A DNA stretch of 64,000 nucleotides. It comes from JBPYCR01 sp051846915 (GTDB taxonomy: Bacteria > Bacillota > Bacilli > Bacillales > Amphibacillaceae). Below the pieces are notes generated by a model. It worked only from the letters and a program-made list of their open reading frames with translations. It did no database searches and was not told the origin of the DNA. Below, one piece after another: positions 35,247-44,017 of the stretch (position 1 is the stretch's first letter; each line of letters starts with the position of its first letter). The translations under genes were made by a program, and so were the position numbers. The stretch lies in contig NZ_JBPYCR010000016.1 in the NCBI RefSeq assembly GCF_051846915.1, positions 1 to 64,000 on the forward strand, in the 5' to 3' direction.

Positions 35247-35903
35247 ATGAAAAGTGTAATTACATCGGAAAAAGCAATTAGTATGATAAAAGATGGTTTC
35301 ACAATTATGATTGGTGGTTTTGGTCTTGTAGGTTGTCCGATACAACTTGTAGATGAACTAAGTAAATCTGATCGTAGGAATTTAACTATTATTAGTAATA
35401 ATTTGGGAGAGGCCGGTAAAGGCCTAGGTAAGCTAGTCCTAAATAAACAAGTAAAAAAAGGTATCGGGTCTTATTTTACATCTAACAAAGACGTTGTTAA
35501 TGCATACAAACGAGGAGAATTAGAAATTGAACTACTTCCTCAAGGGACGATGTCAGAAGCGATACGAGCAGCAGGAGCCGGTCTCGGAGGATTTTACACA
35601 CCTGTAAGTGCAGGGACAAAATTGGCAGAAAACAAGGAAACAAAGGTTCTATCCAATAAAGAATATGTACTTCAAGAATCTTTACATGCAGATGCTGCAT
35701 TCATAAAAGCAAAAAAAGCAGATAAGTTAGGTAATTTAATTTATAGTAAATCAGCACGGAACTTTAATCCGGCAATGGCAACAGCAGGAAAGACCGTTTT
35801 TGCGGAAGTCGACGAAATTGTTGAAGTTGGGGAATTAAACCCTGAAGAGATTATCACACCACATTTATATATCGATTATTTAATTGTTAACGGAGGATCT
35901 TAA
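35247..35903 (+). CDS. 3-oxoacid-type CoA-transferase, subunit A
   Basis: The 218-residue alpha subunit belongs to family I CoA-transferases (AtoD/ScoA type). The glycine-rich CoA-binding motif GGFGLVGCP is at residues 23-31, and the family region GTMSEAIRAAGAGLGGFYTP is present. Such enzymes move CoA from a donor such as succinyl- or acetyl-CoA to an acid such as acetoacetate. ATG follows GGAAAGGGG. It is two bases from subunit B. The exact acid cannot be told from sequence; butyrate, 3-oxoadipate or another 3-oxoacid are alternatives. Confidence 0.9.
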   Translation: MKSVITSEKAISMIKDGFTIMIGGFGLVGCPIQLVDELSKSDRRNLTIISNNLGEAGKGLGKLVLNKQVKKGIGSYFTSNKDVVNAYKRGELEIELLPQGTMSEAIRAAGAGLGGFYTPVSAGTKLAENKETKVLSNKEYVLQESLHADAAFIKAKKADKLGNLIYSKSARNFNPAMATAGKTVFAEVDEIVEVGELNPEEIITPHLYIDYLIVNGGS

Positions 35904-35905
35904 GA

Positions 35906-36571
35906 ATGGATAAGAAAAATTATATTGCACAAAGAGCAGCACAAGAACTAAATGATGGGGATATTGTCAATCTTGGAATAGGTTTACCAACGCTAGTTGT
36001 TGACTATTTGCCGGATGATATTAGCATATATCTACATTCTGAAAATGGAATTTTAGGACTTGGCCCTACACCAGCAACAGAAGATATTGATGAGGATTTA
36101 GTAAACGCCGGTAAACTACCTGTAACGATCAAAGAGGGATCATCTTTTTTTGATAGCCCATCATCTTTTGGAATGATACGTGGAGGTCATGTTGACGTAG
36201 CCATATTGGGAGTGTTGCAAGTTGATCAATATGGAAGAATTGCCAATTGGGCGATCCCGGGAAAAGATATATTAGGAGTAGGTGGTGCGATGGACTTATT
36301 GGAAGGAGCTCAAAAAGTTATTGTCACCATGCTGCATACAACTAAAAACGGGGATGCCAAAATAGTTGATAAATTAACGTATCCTAAAACATCCAAGCGG
36401 CAAGTTGATGTTGTTGTAACCGAGATAGCCGTTTTCCGGACAGATGATAAGGGGTTAATATTAACTGAAATTGCGCCCGGAAAAACAATAGAAGAAGTGA
36501 AAGAAAAGACGGGTGCTCCATTTCGAACTGCAGCTAATCTAACAGAAATGACAAAGGAGATTGAAGTTTGA
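35906..36571 (+). CDS. 3-oxoacid-type CoA-transferase, subunit B
   Basis: The 221-residue beta subunit contains the catalytic glutamate (E46) in HSENGILGLGP, which forms the enzyme-CoA thioester. The motif NLGIGLPTLV near residues 22-31 and SFGMIRGGHVD further on are typical. It is paired with subunit A two bases upstream and its stop overlaps the thiolase ATG (TGATG). The pair with a thiolase matches the standard route for turning a 3-oxoacid into acetyl-CoA. Confidence 0.92.
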   Translation: MDKKNYIAQRAAQELNDGDIVNLGIGLPTLVVDYLPDDISIYLHSENGILGLGPTPATEDIDEDLVNAGKLPVTIKEGSSFFDSPSSFGMIRGGHVDVAILGVLQVDQYGRIANWAIPGKDILGVGGAMDLLEGAQKVIVTMLHTTKNGDAKIVDKLTYPKTSKRQVDVVVTEIAVFRTDDKGLILTEIAPGKTIEEVKEKTGAPFRTAANLTEMTKEIEV

Positions 36572-37755
36572 TGACAGTTATAGTTAGCGCCTTACGATCA
36601 CCAGTTGGCCGGTATGGTGGATCACTAAAAAATACTTCACCGGAAGAACTTGTATCTATACTTATGAAGAACAACTTGTCTTCGGTTGGTTTAGACACAG
36701 CGTTGATTGATGAGGTAATCGTAGGACATACGAAACAAAGCGCACATAATCCAAACATTGCTAGATTAGGACTTTTAAAAGCTGAAATTCCGGAACATGT
36801 CCCAGGACATACCGTACATATGCAATGCGGATCGGGAATGCAGGCAATAATGAATGGGGCAATGTCAATAACGGCAGGAAAAAACGAAGTGGTATTAGCT
36901 GGTGGCGTTGAGATAATGTCCCAGGCGCCGTATTATTTTGTAAACAATCGGTTTGGAATCCAACCAGGCGACTTAAAACTTTCGGACGCCAATATTGAAA
37001 GCCAACCAAAATCACAGCCAGAGGAATTTTACGGAAAATTTTCTATGGGAGTTACAGCTGAACGATTAGCTAAGAAGTACCATATATCTCGACAAGAACA
37101 AGATGAGTTTGCGCTTAATAGCCAAATGAAGGCAAAAAAAGCAATGGAATCAGGAAAATTTTCTGAAGAGATTGTACCAATAACTGTAAAAGAAGGTAAA
37201 AAGGATTTTCGACACTTTGCTGTTGACGAACACCCTAGAGATACAAATTTGGAAAAGCTAGCAAATCTAAAGCCCGCTTTCCAGGAGGGAGGAACAGTAA
37301 CTGCCGGAAATGCTACAGGGAGAAATGATGGTGCAGCAATGCTGTTACTGATGAGTGAAAGAAAGGCGCATGAATTAGGCTTGAAACCACTTGCTCACAT
37401 TCGCTCGTTTGCTTCAGCTGGTGTTGATCCGAAAATCATGGGTATTGGACCGGTTCCAGCGACGGAAAAGGCTTTAAGAAAGGCAGGATTACATTATTCT
37501 GATATCGATTTAATCGAATTAAATGAAGCATTTGCTGCACAAAGCTTAGCCGTATTAAGGGAGTGGGGCTCTGATGGAGCTAATGTGAATGTCAATGGCG
37601 GAGCGATTGCTTTAGGTCACCCGCTTGGTGCAACTGGTGCAAGAATATTAACTACCCTCATCAGTGAAATGAATAAGGGAAGTCAACAGTTTGGATTAGC
37701 AACGATGTGTATAGCTGGCGGTCAAGGAATTTCCATGGTGGTGGAGAGGAAATGA
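36571..37755 (+). CDS. Acetyl-CoA acetyltransferase family thiolase
   Basis: The 394-residue thiolase has the nucleophilic cysteine C86 in HMQCGSGMQA, histidine H350 in GGAIALGHPLGATG and the second cysteine C380 in CIAGGQG, so it should be active. It probably cleaves a 3-oxoacyl-CoA made by the adjacent CoA-transferase into acetyl-CoA and a shorter acyl-CoA. The ATG right at the preceding stop is preferred to the TTG one codon earlier. The stop overlaps the aminotransferase start as ATGA, showing tight translational coupling. Confidence 0.93.
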   Translation: MTVIVSALRSPVGRYGGSLKNTSPEELVSILMKNNLSSVGLDTALIDEVIVGHTKQSAHNPNIARLGLLKAEIPEHVPGHTVHMQCGSGMQAIMNGAMSITAGKNEVVLAGGVEIMSQAPYYFVNNRFGIQPGDLKLSDANIESQPKSQPEEFYGKFSMGVTAERLAKKYHISRQEQDEFALNSQMKAKKAMESGKFSEEIVPITVKEGKKDFRHFAVDEHPRDTNLEKLANLKPAFQEGGTVTAGNATGRNDGAAMLLLMSERKAHELGLKPLAHIRSFASAGVDPKIMGIGPVPATEKALRKAGLHYSDIDLIELNEAFAAQSLAVLREWGSDGANVNVNGGAIALGHPLGATGARILTTLISEMNKGSQQFGLATMCIAGGQGISMVVERK

Positions 37756-39110
37756 CACAGAAAGTAAAAGACGCAGTTTTTCACAGAGATTTAAATAAAA
37801 AGTATCCCATTATTACTCATGGTGAAGGAATTTACTTATATGATCAGTCTGGAAAAAGATATATTGACGCTTCCTCGGGTGCAGTAGCAGCAAATCTGGG
37901 TCATAGTAATAATAGAATAGCGCAGGCTATGGCCGATCAAGCGATGAAGGTTGGATTTGTGCATTCTATGCGATTTGAAACGGAAGTTCTACACCACTTG
38001 GCAGAAAAAATCGTAGATTTAGCACCGCGTAATTTAAAAAAGGTTTATTTTACATCCGGTGGATCCGAAGCAAATGAAAGCGCTATAAAGTTAGCGAGAC
38101 AATACCATAGAGATAATGGGGACCGTGACAAACACATTGTAATAGGGAGGTGGCAGTCATACCACGGGAATACTCTTGGATCGTTATCTGTAGGAGGTGA
38201 TATAAAAAGAAGGAAACCTTATATGCCGAACCTGATAAACACGGAACATGTATATTCCCCTTATTGTCGTCGATGTCCTTACCAACGTAATAGTGAGGAT
38301 TGTTCGCAAAGGAAAAATTGGTCTTGTGTTAAAGATTTAGAAACCAAAATTAACAATTTGGGCTCAGAAAATATTTCAGCAATTATCATGGAACCAATTG
38401 TAGGGAGCCAACAAGGGGCAGTAGTTCCTCCGAAAGATTACTTTAAAGAGGTAAGAAAACTTTGTGATAGTCATGACATAGTCCTCATCATTGATGAAGT
38501 GATGACAGGCTTTGGTAGAACAGGAAAGAATTTTGCTATTGAGCATTTTGAGATCGTACCGGATATTATAACATTCGGAAAAGGTGTTTCAGCAGGTTAT
38601 GCTCCACTAGCTGGAATGATAGTAAGTGACAAAATAATAGAAAGCACGATTAAAAACAGTGCCGGGAAATTTATACATGGCTATACGTATAGCGGGCATC
38701 CAGTTACAGCAGCAGCAGGGCTCGCTGCCATGGAAATTTATGAAGAAGATTCCATATTGAATAACTGTATACAAATGAGTAAGTATTTAATTGAAAAACT
38801 AGATTCATTAAAAAGCAAATCGAATATTATTTCAGATGTACGGGGAAAAGGACTCTTAATAGGAATTGAACTAGTAAAAGACAAGGAGAGTAATATTTTA
38901 TTTGATCCAATTGAACAAGTATCAAATCAAATCAATGAAATCGCATTTGAGCTGGGAGCAGTATTCTATCCAGGATCGGGAGGTATTGATGGACTTAGAG
39001 GAGAGCATTTGATTATTAGTCCGCCGTTGAACGTAAATAAGGAAGAAATTGATGAAATGGTGACGATATTGGAGAAAGTTATTGATTCTTTTGAAAATGA
39101 TATGAAATAA
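37752..39110 (+). CDS. Class III PLP-dependent aminotransferase
   Basis: The 452-residue enzyme has the class III (omega-aminotransferase) fold. The PLP phosphate region is FTSGGSEANESAIKLAR, the cofactor aspartate is in LIIDEVMTGFGRTG, and the Schiff-base lysine is K277 in TFGKGVSAGYAPL. It would move an amino group from an omega- or beta-amino acid or an amine to a keto acid. A cysteine-rich insert (YCRRCPYQRNSEDC plus a further C) near residues 175-200 may bind a metal. The ATG after GGAGAGG is used; 15 more codons are open upstream but lie inside the thiolase gene. The substrate is unknown. Confidence 0.9.
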   Translation: MTQKVKDAVFHRDLNKKYPIITHGEGIYLYDQSGKRYIDASSGAVAANLGHSNNRIAQAMADQAMKVGFVHSMRFETEVLHHLAEKIVDLAPRNLKKVYFTSGGSEANESAIKLARQYHRDNGDRDKHIVIGRWQSYHGNTLGSLSVGGDIKRRKPYMPNLINTEHVYSPYCRRCPYQRNSEDCSQRKNWSCVKDLETKINNLGSENISAIIMEPIVGSQQGAVVPPKDYFKEVRKLCDSHDIVLIIDEVMTGFGRTGKNFAIEHFEIVPDIITFGKGVSAGYAPLAGMIVSDKIIESTIKNSAGKFIHGYTYSGHPVTAAAGLAAMEIYEEDSILNNCIQMSKYLIEKLDSLKSKSNIISDVRGKGLLIGIELVKDKESNILFDPIEQVSNQINEIAFELGAVFYPGSGGIDGLRGEHLIISPPLNVNKEEIDEMVTILEKVIDSFENDMK

Positions 39111-39128
39111 AAAAGGAGAGACGTCTAA

Positions 39129-40154
39129 ATGAAAAAGTTAAAGAATGTTTTACCAATGGTGTTTTTGTTGGTCATAGTAGGCCTAATAGTATCTGGATGT
39201 GGTGAAGGACAAGAATCAACAACAAAGAGCTCTGAAGATGGTAGTAACGAAAAAGAGAATGAATCATCTTTAACATACCCAGAAAGATCGCTTAAAATGA
39301 TTGTTCCTTACTCAGCTGGTGGTGGCACCGATACTGTTGCAAGGGCTGTGAGTCAATTTATTGATATGGATGAGGAAATGGTAGTTACTAACCTAGATGG
39401 AGGGAGTGGGAAAATTGGCACAATGGAAGTTGTGGAATCTGATCCAGATGGGTATACATTATTAACACACTCAGTGACCGCCACAGTATCTGGGTATTAC
39501 TCTGGATTGTATGAAAATAAAATATGGGAAGAAATGGAGCCAGTCGCTGCGGTAGCTTCACAAAGTGGAGGGATTGTAGTTAGGGCAGATTCGAAATGGG
39601 AAACAATAGATGATTTAGTAGATTACGCAAAGGATAATCCAGGAGAATTATCTATAGGCCTTCCTGGAATTGGCGGGGGTGCTCATGTGATAAGTGCTGT
39701 TTTTGCAGATGCTGCAGATATTGAAGTTAACTATGTTCCTTATGATGGGTCTTCAGAAAGTAGAGCAGCTTTAGCTGGAAATCATATCGACATAATGGCT
39801 GGATTTGTATCTGAGTTTTATGATTTCATTCAAGAAGGAGATTTTAGGATGCTAGCAACAACAGGTTCGGAAAGGTCGCCTATGCTTGAAGATGTCCCGA
39901 CATTTAAAGAAATGGATATTGAATTTGTTTTGAATCATAGAAATGGGATTTTTGCGCCTAAAGGTACACCAAAAGAGGTTATTGATGTGTTAAATGAAAA
40001 AATAAAAGAAGTTACAGAAGACGAAGAATATATAGAGCTAATGAACGGATTGGTTACAGAATCCGCTTATTTATCTGCTGAAGATTTTACTAAAGAATTA
40101 AAGGACTTAGACAACATGATTGAACCGGTTGGCGACTTAATAAAAGCTGAATAA
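39129..40154 (+). CDS. Tripartite tricarboxylate transporter substrate-binding lipoprotein (TctC/Bug family)
   Basis: The 341-residue protein has a lipoprotein signal: basic MKKLK, a hydrophobic core and lipobox VSGC with the lipid-bearing cysteine at residue 24. An acidic linker follows, then the Bug fold with RSLKMIVPYSAGGGTDTVAR, which forms the carboxylate-binding pocket, and FAPKGTPKEVIDVLNEKI near the end. It would capture a carboxylated solute outside the membrane for the TctAB permease encoded next. The gene is 18 bases from the aminotransferase and 231 bases from tctB. Confidence 0.92.
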   Translation: MKKLKNVLPMVFLLVIVGLIVSGCGEGQESTTKSSEDGSNEKENESSLTYPERSLKMIVPYSAGGGTDTVARAVSQFIDMDEEMVVTNLDGGSGKIGTMEVVESDPDGYTLLTHSVTATVSGYYSGLYENKIWEEMEPVAAVASQSGGIVVRADSKWETIDDLVDYAKDNPGELSIGLPGIGGGAHVISAVFADAADIEVNYVPYDGSSESRAALAGNHIDIMAGFVSEFYDFIQEGDFRMLATTGSERSPMLEDVPTFKEMDIEFVLNHRNGIFAPKGTPKEVIDVLNEKIKEVTEDEEYIELMNGLVTESAYLSAEDFTKELKDLDNMIEPVGDLIKAE

Positions 40155-40317
40155 TAAAATATATAAGAAAGTCGCAATAGGAAGGCCGGAAAGATAATTA
40201 AAAAGTGAATGCGGTTGAGGATATATCATTACTTTGTTTTTAGAATTAAAGGGGAGAGTAATTAGATCATAGCAACTTGTAAAATATTAATGTGAAATTA
40301 TATTAGATTCACAAAAT

Positions 40318-40348
40318 GAGCGTCTGTTTAACGTCTAGACAGATGCTC
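40318..40348 (+). promoter_or_regulatory. Hairpin between the binding-protein gene and tctB
   Basis: GAGCGTCTGT pairs with ACAGATGCTC around an 11-base loop. It is not followed by a T run, so it is not a standard terminator. A stem here could protect the upstream mRNA and give more binding protein than membrane subunits, as is common in binding-protein transporters. Confidence 0.5.
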
Positions 40349-40385
40349 GAAATCAAGGGTATGGAAGTTAAAAAGGAGAGATAAA

Positions 40386-40853
40386 TTGATTAAATCAGAT
40401 AAGACAATGGCGATGATAATCTTCATGTTTGCTATATTTATGCTTATCATGAGTTTTTCTATTTCAAATCAACCATTTGCAATAGTGAGGGATGATTCAG
40501 CCTTTTTCCCACAAGTATGGTCTATAGTTCTAATAGGTCTAAGTATATTGTTATTTTTACAGGGTAGGAAAAGAGATAAAGAAGAAAAGAAAGCCATTAC
40601 TGCTCTCATTGTAGAAAAACGACAAGTATATTATATGCTTTTAGCTACCGTTGGATACGTTTCATTAATTGGCTCTTTAGGATATATTCTAATAACATTT
40701 ATATTTCTAACTATAACTATTAGCATTTTAGGTAAAGATCAAAACATTAGTAAGTTAAGAATACTAGCCATTTCAGCTATTATTACCCTCAGTACCTACT
40801 TCATTTTTTCTGAAATACTAAAGGTTTTCTTACCTATGGGAAATATATTTTAA
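40386..40853 (+). CDS. Tripartite tricarboxylate transporter, small membrane subunit (TctB)
   Basis: The 155-residue protein has four hydrophobic segments (about residues 8-26, 40-60, 80-112 split in two, and 125-150) and a charged loop RKRDKEEKK, as in the TctB/DUF1468 family. It starts with TTG, six bases after AAAGGAGAG. It lies 21 bases before tctA. Sequence conservation in the family is low, so the call depends partly on its position between the binding protein and TctA. Confidence 0.87.
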   Translation: MIKSDKTMAMIIFMFAIFMLIMSFSISNQPFAIVRDDSAFFPQVWSIVLIGLSILLFLQGRKRDKEEKKAITALIVEKRQVYYMLLATVGYVSLIGSLGYILITFIFLTITISILGKDQNISKLRILAISAIITLSTYFIFSEILKVFLPMGNIF

Positions 40854-40874
40854 TCTAACCTCTAAGGTGGTGAA

Positions 40875-42362
40875 ATGGTGGAATTTCTTTTATTAGGATT
40901 AGAACAAACAATTAACATTTATACAATATTAATTGTTGCTTTAAGTGTCACTTTAGGGATATTTTTTGGAGCTATACCGGGGTTAACTGCAACGTTGGGT
41001 ATTGCACTAATATTACCATTTACTTACGGTCTTGGACCAATCAATGGATTAGCGGCCATGTTGGGTATTTATGTTGGTGCAACTTCTGGAGGCTTAATTT
41101 CTGCAACTCTGATTGGCATACCAGGAACAGGAGCTTCAATTGTAACAACCTTTGATGGATACCCCATGGCACAAAAAGGAAATGCCAACCAAGCTCTCTC
41201 CTTGGGAGTATTTGCATCGTTAGTTGGTGGAGTCATCAGTATGATCATACTAACCTTTGTAGCCCCATTATTAGCAAAAGGAGCATTGCTATTTGGTCCT
41301 TGGGAATATTTTTCTTTAGGAATTTTTGGGTTGACTATTGTGGTTAGTGTTTCTGGGGGGAATTTAATAAAAGGATTAATATCAGCAAGTTTAGGTGTTT
41401 TTATAACCTTTTTTGGCCAAGATCCAGTTATTGCTACACCTCGTTTTACTTTCGGATTTACACAATTGGAAGGGGGGTTTAGTATTTTACCAACATTGTT
41501 AGGTTTTTTTGCTGTCTCACGTTTTTTCAGCGATATAACATCTAAAGAGAGCAATCATTCTATGGTAGTGATGGATAAAAAATATAGAATATTTCCCTCA
41601 TTAAATTTACTAAAAAAGTCCATAAAAAACCTATTTCGCTCATCCTTTTTGGGAACGTTGATAGGAATTTTGCCAGGTGCAGGTGGAAGTATAGCGTCAT
41701 TTTTAGCCTATGATAGGTCAAAAAAGGCATCAAAAACTCCTAATAAATTTGGCGAAGGACACTATGAAGGGGTTATAGCGTCAGAATCAGCTAATAACGC
41801 CATCACTGGAGGTGCTTTAATACCTTTAATAACTTTAGGTATACCTGGAGACATGGTTACTGCTGTAATACTAGGGGGACTAATGATTCATGGATTACAA
41901 CCGGGTCCGATGCTTTTCAGTAACAATGCGGATGTAGTAGGCACTATCTTTGTATCATTACTGCTGGCGACTATTTTAATGTTTTTAATTCAGAGTGGGT
42001 TAATGAGGTTTTTTGCACGAATTATTCAGGTACCGAAATATATCTTATTGCCTGTCATTATCTTAATGTCTATGGTAGGTGTTTATTCAGCTAACAACAG
42101 AATATTCGACTTAGGTGTGCTTATACTATTTGGTTTTATAGGCTACGCTTTAGTGGAGAATAAGTTTCCATTAGCACCTATAATATTAGGTTATATATTA
42201 GGACCTATAATTGAATCAAACTGGCGTCTTGGTCTAATGACAACAGGAGGAGATGTTTTGCCGTTCTTTTCTAGGCCAATTTCATTAATACTTCTATTAA
42301 TAGCAGTAGTGTCAATTTTATATCCACTTTATAAATCCGGGAAGGCGCAAAGGAGTATATAA
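40875..42362 (+). CDS. Tripartite tricarboxylate transporter, large membrane subunit (TctA)
   Basis: The 495-residue permease has about 11-12 membrane segments. The TctA signature GAIPGLTATLGIALILPFT is at residues about 33-51, and its inverted-repeat partner ILPGAGGSIASFLAYD begins near residue 265. It uses an ion gradient to move the solute presented by the TctC-type protein. It follows tctB by 21 bases. A short stem AATAGC/GCTATT with TTTT after the gene (42367-42390) might be a weak terminator. Confidence 0.95.
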   Translation: MVEFLLLGLEQTINIYTILIVALSVTLGIFFGAIPGLTATLGIALILPFTYGLGPINGLAAMLGIYVGATSGGLISATLIGIPGTGASIVTTFDGYPMAQKGNANQALSLGVFASLVGGVISMIILTFVAPLLAKGALLFGPWEYFSLGIFGLTIVVSVSGGNLIKGLISASLGVFITFFGQDPVIATPRFTFGFTQLEGGFSILPTLLGFFAVSRFFSDITSKESNHSMVVMDKKYRIFPSLNLLKKSIKNLFRSSFLGTLIGILPGAGGSIASFLAYDRSKKASKTPNKFGEGHYEGVIASESANNAITGGALIPLITLGIPGDMVTAVILGGLMIHGLQPGPMLFSNNADVVGTIFVSLLLATILMFLIQSGLMRFFARIIQVPKYILLPVIILMSMVGVYSANNRIFDLGVLILFGFIGYALVENKFPLAPIILGYILGPIIESNWRLGLMTTGGDVLPFFSRPISLILLLIAVVSILYPLYKSGKAQRSI

Positions 42363-42452
42363 GTACAATAGCGTTTCCAAGCTATTTTTAGCGATTTCGA
42401 ATTCAGATTTAGAATCTTAACTTCTAGTAGATCACAAAAGGATGTATATAAA

Positions 42453-43940
42453 ATGAAAAGAAAAAGAATTGGCATAGCCTTCTTCTATCATGAATCACAC
42501 AGTTTTACGCCAATGATAACTGAATTAGAGCATTTTAGAAATGAAGCATATCTAACAGGAGAAACAATCATTGCTCATTATAAAGGGACAAAAACTGAGA
42601 TTGGCGGTTTTATTGATTTCTTACAAGAAAAGTCGGCAGAAGTAGAAATAGTACCTCTTCTTTGCGCTGCTGCTGTTCCATCGGGTGTTGTAACAAAAGA
42701 AACATATGAGCATATTGAATCAGAGATGCTTGAAATCATAAAGAACAGTGCACCGTTGGACGGGGTATTATTAGCACTTCATGGTGCAATGGTTGTTGAG
42801 CAGATGTCAAATCCTGAAGAGATACTACTAGGAAAAATTCGACAAATTGTAGGAGTGGGTATTCCTATTGCAACAACATTAGATATGCATGCGAATATTG
42901 ATGCAAGAATGTTGAACCATACCCCCCTCCATTTCGGATTTAAAACGTATCCCCATATTGATATGTATGAGCAAGGTCGGGCAGCTGCAGGAGCCGTTCA
43001 TCAATATTTATTTGAAAATAAGAAATTTAAAGCTTCATTTGAATGGCTGCCAATGCTTCTTCCCTCTTTAAACATGCGTACGGAATCAGGCCCAATGCAA
43101 AAAATGATCCAGTTTGCTTTGGAAGCTGAGCAAATAGAAGGAATTGAAAATGTATCTATTTTTGGTGGCTTTCCTTATGCAGATACTCCAACGAGCAGGG
43201 CAAGTATTATCGTTGTTGGTATAGATGAAAATACTGTTAAAGAAGTAATACAAAAATTAACGAAACAATACTGGGAATTAAAAGAAGAATTTATTGTTGA
43301 TTTACCTAATGCAAAAGAAGGGTTAAAAGTAGCTTTATCACGGAATAATATCAAGCCAATAGTGTTAGCCGATATATCTGACAATCCATTAAGCTGTGGT
43401 AGTGGAGATACGACAGAATTACTGCGCACCATGATTGACAGTGATGTCGAGCAAGCTTTATTTGGAGGTTTATTTGATCCTGAATCGATTGAGAAATGCC
43501 GTGAGGCCGGAGAAGGGCAACTGGTATCGTTGGATCTTGGTGGGAAAGTGACTCCAGAATATGGATCTCCGGTAAGTGTGCTAGCGAAAATAGTGAAGTT
43601 AACAGATGGTGTCTTTTATAATTCTGGACCGATGAATCAGTATCTAAAGGTTGATTTAAAAGGTGCAGCGCATATCATTGTAAATAATTTGGACATCGTA
43701 TTAATTGGACGCCCAATGTCTGCAAATGACCCAGAAATGTTTAGGCACTTAGGAATAGAGCCGACCGATAAAAAAATATTAGGGCTTAAAGTAAAAAACC
43801 ATTTTCGGGCGGCATTTGATCCTTTGGTAGAAGAGATCATTTATGTAGATGCTCCTGGTGTGTCAACAAATAATTTATCAACACTGCAGTACAGGCAGAT
43901 TACACATCCAATTTGGCCATTAGACAATTTGAACAAATAA
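42453..43940 (+). CDS. M81-family metallohydrolase, MlrC-like
   Basis: The 495-residue protein belongs to the MlrC (microcystinase C) family of zinc hydrolases. The N-terminal domain has GIAFFYHESHSF, ALHGAMVVEQ and the metal motif LDMHAN with D144 and H146, followed by H168 in YPHIDMYEQGR. The C-terminal MlrC domain has DNPLSCGSGDTTELL. The known member cleaves the linear tetrapeptide from microcystin, releasing the beta-amino acid Adda. Most members occur without microcystin genes and act on unknown amides or peptides. There is no signal peptide, so it is cytoplasmic. ATG follows AAAAGGA. Confidence 0.9.
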   Translation: MKRKRIGIAFFYHESHSFTPMITELEHFRNEAYLTGETIIAHYKGTKTEIGGFIDFLQEKSAEVEIVPLLCAAAVPSGVVTKETYEHIESEMLEIIKNSAPLDGVLLALHGAMVVEQMSNPEEILLGKIRQIVGVGIPIATTLDMHANIDARMLNHTPLHFGFKTYPHIDMYEQGRAAAGAVHQYLFENKKFKASFEWLPMLLPSLNMRTESGPMQKMIQFALEAEQIEGIENVSIFGGFPYADTPTSRASIIVVGIDENTVKEVIQKLTKQYWELKEEFIVDLPNAKEGLKVALSRNNIKPIVLADISDNPLSCGSGDTTELLRTMIDSDVEQALFGGLFDPESIEKCREAGEGQLVSLDLGGKVTPEYGSPVSVLAKIVKLTDGVFYNSGPMNQYLKVDLKGAAHIIVNNLDIVLIGRPMSANDPEMFRHLGIEPTDKKILGLKVKNHFRAAFDPLVEEIIYVDAPGVSTNNLSTLQYRQITHPIWPLDNLNK

Positions 43941-44017
43941 ATAAAGTGAGATTAAAAAGGTCACTTTTAGAAAATGGGAATCAAAAATTTGATGAAATTT
44001 ATAAGGAGAAACTTAAA

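Noticed and set aside
41069..41554. A 161-codon frame on the minus strand inside the TctA gene
   Set aside because: It is the antisense shadow of a clear membrane protein gene; its proline-rich translation mirrors glycine-rich codons on the + strand.
42453..43940. Specific assignment of the M81 protein as a microcystin-degrading enzyme
   Set aside because: Only the MlrC-like gene is present; mlrA, mlrB and mlrD are not seen, and most members of this family occur in organisms with no link to microcystin.
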